This document shows, piece by piece, positions 12,389-23,705 of a stretch of DNA of 64,000 nt. Below the pieces are notes generated by a model. It was not told the origin of the DNA. It made no database searches and saw nothing but the letters and a program-made list of their open reading frames with translations. A program made the translations under genes and the position numbers. The DNA is from Cephalopachus bancanus (taxonomy: Eukaryota; Chordata; Mammalia; Primates; Tarsiidae). The stretch's first letter is position 1. The number at the start of each line of letters is the position of its first letter. The stretch lies in NCBI GenBank assembly GCA_027257055.1, contig JAPVLO010000521.1, positions 248,001 to 312,000 of the forward strand. The letters run 5' to 3'.

Positions 12389-13500
12389 TTAAAACTATAA
12401 CAATCTTAGGAAAAAATCATAGGGGTACACCTTCATGACCTTGGGTTATGCAATGTTTTCTTACATATAACTCCAAATAAAAGCTGCAAAAGAAAAAAAT
12501 AGATAAATTGGCCTCCTTAAAAATTAAAAACATTTGTGCCTCAAAGGATACCATCAGGAAAGTAAAAGATAAACCGCAGAATAGGAGGAAATATTTGAAA
12601 ATCATATCTGTGACATATAAAGAACCCTTACAATGCAATAATAAAAAGAGAAATAATTCAAAATTGGGTAAAGTATCCAAATAGACATTTCTCCAAAGAA
12701 GACATACAAATGGTTAATAAGCACATTAAAAGAAGTTTAGTCTCATTAGTCATCAGGGAAATGCAAGTCAAATCCACAACGAATACCACCTTACACTCAC
12801 TAAAATGGCTATTATTGACAAAGGAGGTAATAACAATCATTAGTAAGGATTTGGAGAAATTAGGAATATAAAATGGTGCAGGTACTTTGGAAAACAGTTT
12901 GGCAGTTTCTTAAAAGATTAAACCTAGAGTTACCATATGACCCCACAACTCTTTTTCTAGGAATACACATATAGCCAAGAGAAATGAAAACATATGTTCA
13001 CACTAAAATTGTAGATAAATGTTCAGAGCAGCATTATTTATAATAGTCATGCACTTGAAATAACGTAAGTATTCATCAACTGATGAATGATAAATCAAAA
13101 AATATGTTATATCCACAAATGGAATATTATTTAGCCATGAAAAATGAAGTACTGACTTATCCTATCACATAAATGAACCTTGAAAACATATGCTAAGTGA
13201 ATAAAGCCAGTCACAAGATCTTGTATTGTACGATTCCATTATATGAAATGACCAGAATAGGCAAATCTATAGAGACAGAAAGTGGCTGCCTAGGACTGGG
13301 GTATGTTTGGAGAGAACTGGGGAGTGACTGCTAATGGGCATAAGGTTTATTTTTCAGATGATGAATGTTCTAAAAGTGATTGTATTATAGCTGCAAAATA
13401 ATTCGGAGTTGAATATGACTGTGAATATACTAAATACCTTTGAATTATACACTTTCAATGGGTGACTTATATGCTATGTGAATCATTTGGAAAACCAAAA
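12389..13500 (+). mobile_element. Ancient L1 (L1M-type), right part
   Basis: The sequence continues the ORF2 text that stopped at 7979: the join GCAAAAATAAATTG / TTAAAACTATAAC reconstitutes the usual L1 order. It then runs through the ORF2 C-terminus and into a decayed 3'-UTR. The right end near 13500 is approximate. Confidence 0.7.
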
Positions 13501-14303
13501 CAATACCCAACTCCCTCATAGGATGAAGGAAAGAAAAAGTGAAGATGGGAAATGTAGTCTCCAACTACTGGCATATTTCTAGTTCTATGACTACAAAGAA
13601 GAAGGCGGGATGGATGTCTGTGAACACTGACCAGAGTCTGTCAAATCCTCATCTCCACCGTAGTGCTCTCTGACATAGCCCTTATGTGTGCAGATCAGGG
13701 CAGAAATTATCCCAGACATCCTTGTGATGTTACCCTGGTAGCCAATGTGACTATTTCCCAGCAGAGCCTGCTCCCATCTACAGCAGCTCACCTACCACTG
13801 AGTCTACCCACTCTTCTGAGATGTATTTTTGCTTAGTCAAAATAGAAAGGACACGTCCTGTTCCAGTGTGATGTCTCCTTTACCTAACATCTTGGCCTGT
13901 ACGAGGTTGAGCCTATCCAGCTCTTTGGGGTAAATGTTTCTTTGGTAGAGAAACATACTCAAAGTTCCTGAGGGATTAAATTTAGATGCCGGATGGACAA
14001 CTTTTCCTGGTATCAAGCTCTCTATTTCTACTCATCCCTTACCACACACTTTCAATGGCCTTCTGCTATAAGGGCAAGCTATTCAGCATTATTTAGTATC
14101 CTACAGGGGTTGGAAGGGCCTCTAGCTTAATAACTTCATCATCCCTAGGGCCCAAGAGGTCCCTCTCTTCCGATGGTGAGTCCCACTGTAATTTTTGCTA
14201 CATTTGTAAAATAAAATTTAGTAGATGTCAAACAAATGTTTGTTGATCTATTGATTCATCCTTACCGTAGAACTGATGAAAAATTAGTCTTAAAAGGCTT
14301 GAT
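13501..14303. other. Gene-free DNA, nothing recognised
   Basis: No gene, repeat or RNA identified. A 66-residue minus-strand frame at 13591-13791 has no recognisable domain. Confidence 0.45.
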
Positions 14304-14612
14304 GGCCCGGCACAGTGGCCTGAAATCCTTGCGCTTTCAGATATCAAAGCAAGAGGATTGCTTGAGCCCAGGAGTTCAAGACCACCATAAGCAACTTAGG
14401 AAAACCTCGTTTCTACAAAACGATCAGAAAAAAATTAGTCAGTTGTGGTGGTGCATGCCTGTTGTCCCAGCTACTCAGAAGGCTGAGATGGAAGGATCAC
14501 CTGAGCCCAGGAGTTTGAGGCTTCAGAGAGCCATGATTGTGCAACTGTACTCCAGCCGGCAACAGAGTGAGACTCCAACTCAAAAAGTAAAAAGAAAAAA
14601 TAAAAAGAATTG
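14304..14612 (+). mobile_element. AluJ-like element
   Basis: Diverged dimeric Alu with both arms, a middle A-rich linker and an A-rich tail. It lacks the diagnostic changes of the young subfamily. The left arm carries several substitutions and small deletions. Confidence 0.88.
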
Positions 14613-15704
14613 AAATAGTGCTTAATGCCTGCACTACAGAGTAGTGTAGGAGGTATCACTGGGGTGCCTCAGTTTTCCCATTTGTTAAATGAAGATGGTA
14701 TTTTTGATGTGTGTGAGCATCTTCAGATAAATGCCAATACACTGAGAAAATGGGCTCAGCATCTGAGAATCTGAAAGTGGCAGGAGTTGACAGAAAAGCG
14801 TTTCTTCTCTGTAGTCAGACCTAGGAGAGACTGTTTTTTAGCAAGCTCCAGGAAAGAACACAGAGAATTAAGTCGAGAAGGATAAGTTCATGACTCAACA
14901 GACATCCATTTCTGCTCTCTTCTCACTTGAACAAAGTTGAAATCAAGTTTCCTTGCTGAGCAGGTTTTTCCAAAGCATTAGTTAATGTGGCCAGTAATTG
15001 GGAGACATTTATTCATGTTAAAATTAAAGATTCCAAGCAGCAGCTGAGTTGAAACTAACATAAGTGTGATATATAAAGGTCTTTAGTGTCTTTTAACCCA
15101 GATCATTATTAAACTCCCTAGACTATGGGAAAACCAAAACAGTTCAATAAACTCACATTGTGTTGTAGAGTTCGTTGGCATTCCACATACCAGCCAATCG
15201 TGCTTGGGTGGGTTTTCCTTCTCTACTTCTGAGGGTCTTAATTTTACTAATGACCTCTGGACTCACGAGAAGGTGTTGGCACATAACAACGGTATTGTGA
15301 ATTCTTGGGGAGGTATGCGTTTGCATCCTCACTTTTATGCCTGAGGATGATGCTCAGGCTTTTCTTCATGCCCAGTCTCTTTCCGGTACACGCCAGTGTT
15401 TTGGAAACAACACGGTTAACACTTGGAAAGCTCACACTCTTGGTTTAATGCTCTGCTCCTGTGGCTGTCGGTTGATTTCCAAATAAATCCATGTCTTTGG
15501 AGAGTCACCATCTCTGTTGTTACTGTCCGTTGACGTAAGTGACTCCCATTTTGGTACTGATGACTTTTGCATCGTGTTGGGATTCTCGGTCGTTTGTGAA
15601 CAAGGGCCTGCTTATTCATTTTGCACTCAGTCCTGCACACTTTGCTGCTGGTGCTAAACACAGTATCTGCAGTTTCAGATCTAAGCTTTGATCACATTTA
15701 GTTT
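14613..15704. other. Mostly unique DNA
   Basis: A short MIR-like trace lies near 14659-14720 (CCTCAGTTTTCCCATTTGT). Most of the rest is unrecognised; the candidate pseudogene at 15247-15661 is listed separately. Confidence 0.45.
15247..15661 (-). pseudogene. Possible unidentified pseudogene
   Basis: Two minus-strand frames, 81 codons (15416-15661) and 62 codons (15247-15435), overlap by 20 bp in different phases and together span 415 bp, as a single frame with one frameshift would. Both are rich in Lys, Arg, Ser and Thr. The region keeps more CpG (ACGTCAACGG, TCGGTTGATT) than its surroundings. I recognise no protein family and see no A-tail or duplicated flanks. Chance is a real alternative. 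Confidence 0.25.
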
Positions 15705-15845
15705 TATGATCTTGAACAAGTTTCTTAACCTTCATCAACTTTGTTTTTCTCAGTTTTCTCAACACTCATCTTGAAGAGTTGTTGTAAGAATTGAATGATG
15801 AGATAGAAAACATGCCAGTGTCTGGTACATGGTTTTAGTCACTAA
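15705..15845 (+). mobile_element. MIR SINE fragment
   Basis: Diverged MIR core and 3' part, recognisable by the CTTGAACAAGTTTCTTAACC segment and the following GTTGTAAGAATTGAATGA. Confidence 0.6.
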
Positions 15846-16084
15846 CCCGTATTTATTTCCTACTTGTGCCAGGGACCGTGGCAGCAGTTTGCACTGATCA
15901 GCTCAATGAGTACTCACAACTGTGGTTGATAATGAGCCAGCACTCCATTTGTGCTGACAGGTTTTTTTATAGCCAGTTTCCATTCCTGCTGGTCCAGAAT
16001 CCATTCTGGCTAGCCAGTATCCGTGGTGATAATGGCTATCATCACCATTGCTCTCAATGCTCTGTGCAGTCAGCAATGTTTTAT

Positions 16085-16392
16085 TGTTGTTGTTGTTGTT
16101 GTTTTTGTGTTGGAGTCTTACTCTGTCGCCCAGGTTGTAGTGCAGTGGCACGCTCACAGCTACTGCAGCCTCAACCTGCTGGGCTCAGGGGATTTTTCTG
16201 CCTCAGCCTTCCAAATAGCTGGAACTACAGGCACACAACACCATGCCTGGCTAATTGTTTTATTTATTATAGAAATGAGGTCTTGCCAAGTTGCCCAGGC
16301 TGGTCTTGAACCCGTGGACTCGGGCAATCCTCTCACCTTGCCTCCCAGTACTGGAATTATGGGATTACAGGTGTAAGCCACCATGCCCAACC
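16085..16392 (-). mobile_element. AluJ-like element
   Basis: Reverse-oriented dimeric Alu whose tail has become a (TTG)n run. Flanking copies CAGCAATGTTTTAT (16071-16084) and TAGCGATATTTTAT (16393-16406) are a decayed 14-bp target-site duplication. It interrupts a MIR. Confidence 0.9.
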
Positions 16393-16500
16393 TAGCGATA
16401 TTTTATAGATGAGAAAACTGGGGCAGATACATATTAAGTAACTTTCCCAAGTACACAAAGCTTGTAAGTACACAATCCTTAATTATTAATGCCACAACCT
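16393..16500 (-). mobile_element. MIR SINE fragment, split by AluJ
   Basis: Antisense MIR text (ATAGATGAGAAAACTGGGG, AAGTAACTTTCCCAAGTAC). The remainder probably lies left of the AluJ, around 16030-16084. Confidence 0.6.
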
Positions 16501-16758
16501 CTAGCAAACAGCAGAGAGATCTTTTAACTTGAAGTTAATGTTCTTTCCCTCTACCCCCAAATTCTTTTACTCCCAAGAGGTAAATAATCAAGTGAGTGTG
16601 GTGAGGCACATATAAACCTGGCTACTGCACAAGACCATGTGGTCCTATCTGCTCAAACTTACTGGCCAAACAAATGCACTCTAAGTTACTTGAGCTGCCC
16701 TTGCAGGTTTCCAGGCCTTCAATTAAGATTTTTTTTCCTCATTGAAAGCTTCTTCCTA

Positions 16759-17047
16759 GCCGGGTTCAGTGGCTCAGCCTGTAATCCCGCGCCTTTGGGA
16801 GGCTGAGGTGAGTGGATTGCCTGAGCCTGCGGGTTCGAGACCCACCTGGGCAGCGAGACCTCATCTCTACAATGAATCAAAAAATCAGCCGGGCATGGTA
16901 GCACATGCCTATATTTCCGGCTACTTGGAAGGCTGAGGCAGAAGAATCGCTGGAGCCCAGCAGGTCGAGGCTGCGGTGGCCGGGAATGGCCACTGCACTC
17001 CAGTCTGGGCAACAGAGTGAGACTCCAACTCAAAAAAAAAAAAAAAA
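16759..17047 (+). mobile_element. Lineage-specific Alu (young subfamily)
   Basis: Both arms present with the shared diagnostic bases and an A-tail. Target-site copies GAAAGCTTCTTCCT (16744-16757) and GAAAGGTTCTTCCT (17048-17061) differ at one base. Confidence 0.93.
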
Positions 17048-17061
17048 GAAAGGTTCTTCCT

Positions 17062-17965
17062 GCTTCCCTTTTCTCAGCACTTCCAACCTAATTTCTCATT
17101 TTTCTTGATGACTCAGCTTACGTGCCTCACCCCTGACAAGTTCCTCTCTCTGAGCACTCATAGCAGTTTATGCAGAGTTTTGTCATGGCACTGCACCATG
17201 CAAATTCTAATTTCTGGTTCTTTAATTTCTCTCCAATTTCTCTCTAATTTCTGGTTCTCTCTAATTTCTTTCTCCAGGCCTGAAATGTCTCTCATGAGCA
17301 AAGATGACATATTGCTCATCTGGGTGTCACCAACACTTAGGAAAATGTGCCTGACACATAACTCCTATTCAGTAAGTGGCCAATAGCTATTAATAGATTA
17401 ATGAAAAGTGGTGCAACTCCTATTCAATAAGTGGCCAATAGTTATTAATAGATTGATGAAAAGTGGTGCAACTTTCCAAGAAACACCAAACGTTTCATTT
17501 GTCCAGAGGAGGGGGAGATAAACTCAACAGACAGATAGTCTTTATGGAGGTGGTGGCCTACATGTTAGGTCTTGAAGGACAAGGAAGATGCAATTAATAA
17601 GATTGGAGTTAGAGGCAGAAAATCTGTTCAGACAGAAGGAACAACTTGAGCAAAAGTGGAGATATGGAAGGTTTAATGCCAAGCTTGTTTAGAGTAACAA
17701 CAGGTAAGTCATTTGGCCTGGAACATAGGATATTTATGGCACAAAAAATCCCAGACTCAAATGCTTCTTGAAACCAGGCCTATAGTACAATAAATAAATG
17801 AAACATGGCTGCAATTTGTACAATAGGGATGGGAAGGGACTCTAGCTAACTTAAAACACACATGCCCTACTTAAAGGTAGATGACTGCTGACGTGACATG
17901 ACAAATGAACATGTGAGGTTCTTTCAGTTTTTTCAAATAACAGGGAAGTCCAGACTGTGGGTGTG
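17062..17965. other. Unique DNA with a tandem duplication
   Basis: No gene or element recognised apart from the 55-bp tandem duplication listed separately. The 93-residue plus-strand frame at 17105-17386 has no recognisable domain. Confidence 0.45.
17360..17469. repeat. 55-bp tandem duplication
   Basis: 17360-17414 is repeated at 17415-17469 with three substitutions. The low divergence points to a fairly recent replication-slippage event. Confidence 0.9.
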
Positions 17966-17969
17966 TGAA

Positions 17970-19040
17970 CTATCTTAATTTTTAATTTTAAGATAGTTTT
18001 AGACTTACAGCAAAGCAAAAAAATAGTGCAGAGAATTCATGTAAACTCTTCATTAGCATTCCCTAATTCTAACGACTTACATATCCATAGTATAATAATC
18101 AAAACTATACAATTAACATTCCTATAACAGTATTCACTAAGCTTTAGTGCATATTCACAGTTCACCAGCTTCCCCTGTGTTTTTTCTGTTTCAGGATCCC
18201 ACATTGCTTTCAGTTGCTGTGTTTCTTTTGTCTCGGTCTTCCCTTTTCTATTTTTGACATCTTAGATGACTACTGTCAATTACTTTGTAGAGTGTCTCTT
18301 AACTTGTGTTTGCTATTGTCTCATGATTAAGTTGAGATTATGCATTTTGACAAAAAATACCACAGAAGTGATGGCGTGCCCTTTTCAGTAAATCATATCG
18401 GGAATACAGGATGCCACTATGTCTTACTGCTGATGACATTCACTTTGATCATTTAGTTTTAAGGTGGTGCCTGCCATGTTTTTCCACTGTAAAGTTATTT
18501 TCCCTTTGTAATAGACAGATATTTGGGGGAGCTACTTTGAAGTTACAGATATCCCATTTCTTCTCAAACTGTTGGTCACTGATTTTAATCTTGCTGACAA
18601 TTATTACTGTGATGTTTGCCTAGTTGTGTGGTCATATTTCCCTCATTCATTCTGTATTTATTAATTGGAATTCCTTTGTAAGGAAAAGCTATCCTATCTT
18701 TTCCCTCATTTGTTTATGTATTCAAGTATTTATTTATATTAGTGTGGATATTGATTTTATTTTGCAGGTTACAATCCAATACTACTATTGTTATTATTTT
18801 GTTGCTCAAATTAAACTGTTCTTGATTTGGCCATTGGGAACTCCCTCAGATTGACTCCTATGTCCTTCTGAGTTGCCCATCCTTTTTTGAACATTTCCTT
18901 ATTTTCTGATACTACAATATGTTTTAGGTTTATCTTATATTGTCCTTGCCCTACTTCTAGAATCAGCAAATTCTCCAAGAAGCTCTGGCTCCTCTTATTG
19001 GAAAATAAATATTTTGATTTTAAAATGTATTCAAACAGCT
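17970..19040 (-). mobile_element. Ancient L1M-type 3' fragment
   Basis: Resembles the antisense 3'-UTR found in old mammalian L1 (TTTAGACTTACAGCAAAG start, ACCACAGAAGTGATG and AAGGTGGTGCCTGCC blocks, GATCATTTAG). I cannot assign a subfamily. Frames at 18411-18854 are accidental. Confidence 0.5.
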
Positions 19041-19254
19041 AATACATATTGCAGATGCATATTTAGGCCATAGACTTTCACCCTAGACTTCTGATACAGG
19101 AGATCAGAGAGATAGCAGGAAAGAATAGAGAGTCAACTAAATTTATTTCTAAATACATGTTCTAAACATACAGCAGAGACAATGGCCTTGAAGGAAATGT
19201 TTTTTTTCATTACTGAAGCCAGAGTAATGATAATGGTAAGAGTTCCTAGCCCAG

Positions 19255-19835
19255 ACAACAGAATTTTTTTAATTAATAAATTTCATTTTTCAGAGCAGTT
19301 TTAGAGTCACAGCAAAACTGACCAGAAAGTACAGAGTTCCCCATATACCTTCTGTCCCCACATATGCACAACATCCCCCACTGCTGACATCCCCCATCAG
19401 AGTGGTACATTTGTTACAATTGATGAGCCAATATTGATACATTATTATCTGAAGTCCATAGTTTACATTAGGGTTCACTCTTGGTGTTGCAAGTTCTCTG
19501 AGTTTTGATAGATATATAAAGGCATGCATTCACCATGTAGTATCATTTAAAACAGTTTCACTGCCCTAAAAACCTTTTGTGTTGTGCTTTTTCATTCCTC
19601 CCTTCCCTCAGCTCTGGCAACCTCTGATCTTTGTTACTGTCTCCACAGTTTTATCTTTTCCAGAATGTCATATACTATAGTTAAAATCAGATAGTATGTG
19701 ACCTTTCCAGGTTGACTTTTTTCATTTAGTAAAGTGCATTTAAGTTCCTTCATGTCATTTTATAGCTTGATAAGCTCATTTCTTTTTAAAGCCAAATAAT
19801 AATCCATTGTCTGAATATACTACAGTCTATCCATT
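19255..19835 (-). mobile_element. Ancient L1M-type element, left part
   Basis: Antisense 3'-UTR and ORF2 end of an old L1 (ACAATTGATGAGCCAATATTG, CCAGAATGTCATATACTATAG). Text breaks at 19835 and resumes at 20581, because an LTR inserted. Confidence 0.75.
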
Positions 19836-20580
19836 TGAAATCAACCCAATTTCCCCATAGAAATAATGGTTAGCCGGGCTCGGTGGCTCAGCCTGTAATC
19901 CCGCGCCTTTGGGAGGCTGAGGTGAGTGGATTGCCTGAGCCCGCGGGTTCGAGACCCGCCTGGGCAGCGAGACCTCATCTCTACAATAAATAAAAGAATC
20001 AGCCAGGCGTGGTAGCGCATGCCTGTAATTCCGGCTACTCGGAAAGCTGAGGCAGAAGGATCGCCGGAGCCCAGCAGGTCGAGGCTGCGGTGGCCGGGAG
20101 TGGCCACTTCACTCCAGTCTGGGTGACAGAGTGAGACTCCAACTAAAAAAAAAAAAAAAAAAAAGAAAGAAATAATGGTTACAGTTTTTTGAATAAACAT
20201 AGAAACTGACCCTTCTAGTCCTAAAGCTTGAAACTTATATTTGTCTTATCTGAGTTTCTTTCCCAGGAAACCAGCCCTCAGGCCTATAGTGTCAAGGAAC
20301 TGAACCTTACCAGATCACCACATCTAGACAATGAGATGCCAAACTCCTTCTGTTTACCAACTTCTCTTCCTTCCCCTCCCTAATTTCTGTTTTCTACAAT
20401 CCTTTCCCACTGTATAAACCTCTGACTTAAGTGGAATGGAGAGAATAAATCTCCTGGTCTCCTTGGCTGATATAGCCCAGTAAAAAGCCCTTTTCCCTAG
20501 CAATACTTATTGTCTCAGTGATTGGCTTTCTGTGCAACAAGCAGCAGAGCCTCAACCAAACCCCTCATGTTTCAGTAACA
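19836..20580 (+). mobile_element. Solo LTR of an ERV1-like retrovirus, with internal Alu
   Basis: Starts TG and ends CA. It has a TATA-like TATAAACC at about 20414, AATAAA at about 20443, and a GTCTCAGTGATTGGCTTTC segment typical of an R/U5 region. Four-base flanks CATT (19832-19835) and TATT (20581-20584) agree at three positions, the size expected for gammaretrovirus-like integration. Removing it restores continuous old L1 text. Excluding the Alu and its duplicated site the LTR is about 435 bp. No internal retroviral genes accompany it. Confidence 0.65.
19873..20167 (+). mobile_element. Lineage-specific Alu inside the solo LTR
   Basis: Full dimeric Alu with A-tail. Perfect 14-bp target-site duplication AGAAATAATGGTTA at 19859-19872 and 20168-20181. 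Confidence 0.95.
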
Positions 20581-21625
20581 TATTCACCTACTTAAGGCAT
20601 TTTTAATTGCTTAGGCTTTGGTAATTATCAATAAAGCTACTGTAAACATCTATGTGCAGACTTTTCAGTGGACACAAGTTTTCAATTCATTTGGGTAAAT
20701 ACCAACGAGTATGATTGCCAAATCATAATGGTAAGAGTGTGTTTCATTTTTTATGAAACTGCCAAACTGTTTTCTAAAGTGGTGGTACTATTTTGCATTT
20801 TCATAAGCAATGAATGAGAGTTTCTACTATCTCACTTCTTCACCCTGTATTTGATGTTGTCAGTGTTTCAGATTGTGGCCATTTTACTAGGTTAGTGTGG
20901 TATCTCAACACTGTTTTAATTTGCATTTATCTGAAAACACAGAATGTGGCGTATCTGTTAATATGCTTATTTATTCTCTGTTTATCTTCTTTTGTGAGGG
21001 GTCTGTTCAGGTCTTTTGACCATTTTTAATTGGTTTTGTTTTTTCTTGTTGAGTTTTAGAATTCTTAGCGTATTCTGTATAATGGCCCTTCATCAGATGT
21101 GTCTTTTGAAAATAAATATTTTCTCCCAGTCTGTGACTCATCTTCTCTTGACATTTTCCTCCATGGAGAAGTTTTTACATTTTAACAAAGACCAGTTTAT
21201 CAATTATTTCTTTCATGGATCTTGCTTTTGATTTTGTTATCTAAAATGTCATCTCTATACCTAAGATCAATTGGGTTTTCTTTCATGTTATTTTGTATGA
21301 GTTTTGTTTTTGTGTTTTACATGTAGGTCTATGATTTATCTTGAGCTAATTTTTGTGAAGGGTGAAAGATTAATTGCTGTCTGTGTTTTTAAATTTTATT
21401 TTGTTGTTTTTATTTTTGTTTTTTGCATGCAGATATCCAGTTGTTCTAGCACCATTTGTCAAAAGGACTACATTTTTTCCATTGTATTGCCTTTGCCTTT
21501 GATCCTTTGTCAAAGATCAGCTGATTATATTTATGTGGGTCCATTTCTGGTCTCTTTATTCTGTTCCATTTATTTCTTTATTTTTTTCACCAAAATCACA
21601 TTGTCTTGATTACTGTAGCTTTATA
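20581..21625 (-). mobile_element. Ancient L1M-type element, right part
   Basis: Continuation of the old antisense L1 through the C-terminal half of ORF2 (GGGTAAATACCAACGAG, TTTTCTCCCAGTCTGTG, CATCAGATGTG). Plus-strand frames here are shadows of it. The end near 21625 is approximate. Confidence 0.8.
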
Positions 21626-22946
21626 AGAAGGACAATAGATTTTTAAGAATATAGTACTCACCTGGCTGGTTCTCTTAACTACTATCCAGCAGCATGGCAC
21701 CACAGCAATAGAGGCGAGACAAAAGAGGACCTTCACAGCCCTGACTGTCCTGCACATGCACGGGAGGAAGTTTGCCTTATAACTGGATGTTTCAAAGAGT
21801 ATAGCGGGAGCCAGATATCTGGAGGAGGTTTTAATTGGGAGGTGGAGTACACAGAATGCTAACCTGATGCCATAAAAAAGCTGAAGACACTGGGCTATGA
21901 CCAAAGGCCATATGGCACGATGTCCAAAGACCAGATGGCACAAGCAATATTTCAGTGAACACCAGTCTGCGCTGAAGGCCAACTCCTTTCCCACAGCTAG
22001 AAACCCCAGTCTTCTCCAATTTAGAATGTCTACAGAGAAAGGGGAGGAAAGGGGATCTAAATATGCTAAGTTTGTAAAGTTACAGAAAAATAAGTTAAAT
22101 TATGCTTTAGCATGCTTGAAAACTTGGGTTTTAAAAGTCTTACCTGCTACCTAATTATGAAGCTAAATTGATGCTCATATATAATACTTACACTGAATGA
22201 GGTTAATTGTATGTCTAAGTTCAGACTTCTAAGAGCAAAAAAGGCAGCAGAGTTCTTTTGATGGGCAGTGGAGGATCCTCTTTTTATTTTTCTTTTTACA
22301 TATTTTAGCTTGCTGACTAAGAAAGGTAGAGATTCCCCCACCCCACTCCAGGTAATCTTATTTGAAATAATTCAACACAATTGTGTTGGGTCATGGCTCA
22401 TCAGATAAGAACATTCTTTTAGCCTTATGTAGATATTAGAAGTCCACATTGTCTAAGGTCAAGCCTCAAATGAAAGGTACATGGAGGTGATGCAATTATA
22501 CTGATTTAAGAGCAGATGGCTGTTTTCTGGAAGAAAATGGTGCATAAAACACGCAAGGATGTTGGAGAAAAAGTCTTCATGGCAATTGTGACTGCAAAAT
22601 CAACACAAAGAAACTAATTCACAGAATAGGTGCAATCTTTAAAAGCATTAGGGAAAACGAGGGGTACCTGCTGCCCTGACAGGGCATCCTGTCTGGACTT
22701 GAAGGGGGAAGGGCCCAGGGGAGCAGATATGCACGTTTCTAGATGCAGTACATAAAAATCTCAGTTCCCAAATTCAGGTGTGGAAAAGGTTAATTTATTT
22801 TTTCTATAGATGAAGTTAATACTTAGAATGAGCCCCCTTTCTTCCAAGCAGCAGAAACTTAATTTCAGTCACTTCAGAGCACCCGTGGTTTCATTTCAGT
22901 TGAGGCTTACAAAATGGTGAAGACTGGAGGTTGGGGTGTGGCGTGG
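21626..22946. other. Gene-free DNA, nothing recognised
   Basis: No gene seen. Two minus-strand frames at 21596-22019 and an 85-codon plus-strand frame at 21897-22154 lack known domains. A perfect 16-bp palindrome CAACACAATTGTGTTG lies at 22373-22388. Confidence 0.45.
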
Positions 22947-23170
22947 TGAGAGAGGAGATAGCTAGAGAAAAGCTAGGCAGACAGACAGGGTGAGTCCCCC
23001 GTAACAATGTAGCGAACTTCCAGCAGACCTCTTGAACTGATACACTCACTTGGTAAACAAGCTCTCTGCCATCCTCTCAAGCTAGAGCATAAGTACTTAC
23101 TGCTGGGACAGAAAAACAACCAATCAACTACCATTAGGCCCCTGCCTCCTGCCGATTAGGCCTTAGTACT

Positions 23171-23226
23171 GACCAATCAGAACAGCTAGTGCTGACCAAT
23201 CAGCTCACAGCTAGTGCTAGTCAATC
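23171..23226 (+). promoter_or_regulatory. CCAAT-box repeats of LTR U3
   Basis: Two near-copies, GACCAATCAG...GCTAGTGCT (23171-23193 and 23194-23218), followed by a decayed third, AGTCAATCTGC. CCAAT boxes bind NF-Y by established knowledge; activity of this copy is inference. Confidence 0.6.
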
Positions 23227-23509
23227 TGCTCGGTCTTAGGGCTACATAAGCATCTGATTTCAGCTCTAAATCAGTAACCCTCTCGGGTCTCCTCCCACTG
23301 TGGGAGAGTCTTCTGTCCTCTTAACGAATCCTGCTTTCTCACTTTCTGGCTGTCCTGTCCCTCATTCTTCCTGGGCACAAGACAAGAACCCCAACCTGAA
23401 GGGCTGCAGATCATTGGAGCTGAAGAGCCGTGCACCCCAGAGGCTGACTTGCCAGCAGAGGAGCTGCTGAACCAGGAGAGCTGCTGGAAGAAGGTGAGAC
23501 TCCAAAGCT

Positions 23510-23700
23510 GAGACACTCCAGGGGCTAGGCTTGCCAGTACACTCAATCAGCAACACTCAGGGTTTGGCTTGCCAGCCCATTAGAGCGAACACTCCGGGGG
23601 TTGGGCTTACCAGCCCCTTAAACTGACCCTTTCTGGGGCTTGGCTGGCCGACCGATTGAGCTGACACTCTCAAAGCCCAGGCTGACCTGAAAAATTCGTC
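23510..23700. repeat. 36-40 bp tandem array in LTR U5
   Basis: ACACTC-type anchors recur at about 23513, 23553, 23589, 23626 and 23664, each followed by GGGG(C/T)TNGGCTTNCCAG. About 4.5 diverged units fill the 3' end of the LTR. Confidence 0.75.
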
Positions 23701-23705
23701 AGTGG

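Larger units (their letters stand above)
22947..23701 (+). mobile_element. Solo LTR of an ERV1-like retrovirus
   Basis: Starts TGAGAGAGG and ends TTCGTCA, flanked by a perfect 4-bp duplication GTGG (22943-22946 and 23702-23705). The U3 part carries three CCAATCA boxes (about 23120, 23173, 23197), two of them inside 23-25 bp near-repeats, as NF-Y-type enhancer arrays do. A GGGCTACATAAGC stretch at 23239 may be the TATA region. The segment TCTCGGGTCTCCTCCCACTG (about 23283) resembles R/U5 of other primate gammaretrovirus-like LTRs. U5 ends with a tandem array of 36-40 bp units. No second LTR or internal genes are in the window, so it is probably a recombination remnant. Confidence 0.75.

Noticed and set aside
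21304..21609. Plus-strand 101-codon hydrophobic frame
   Set aside because: Shadow of the ancient minus-strand L1.
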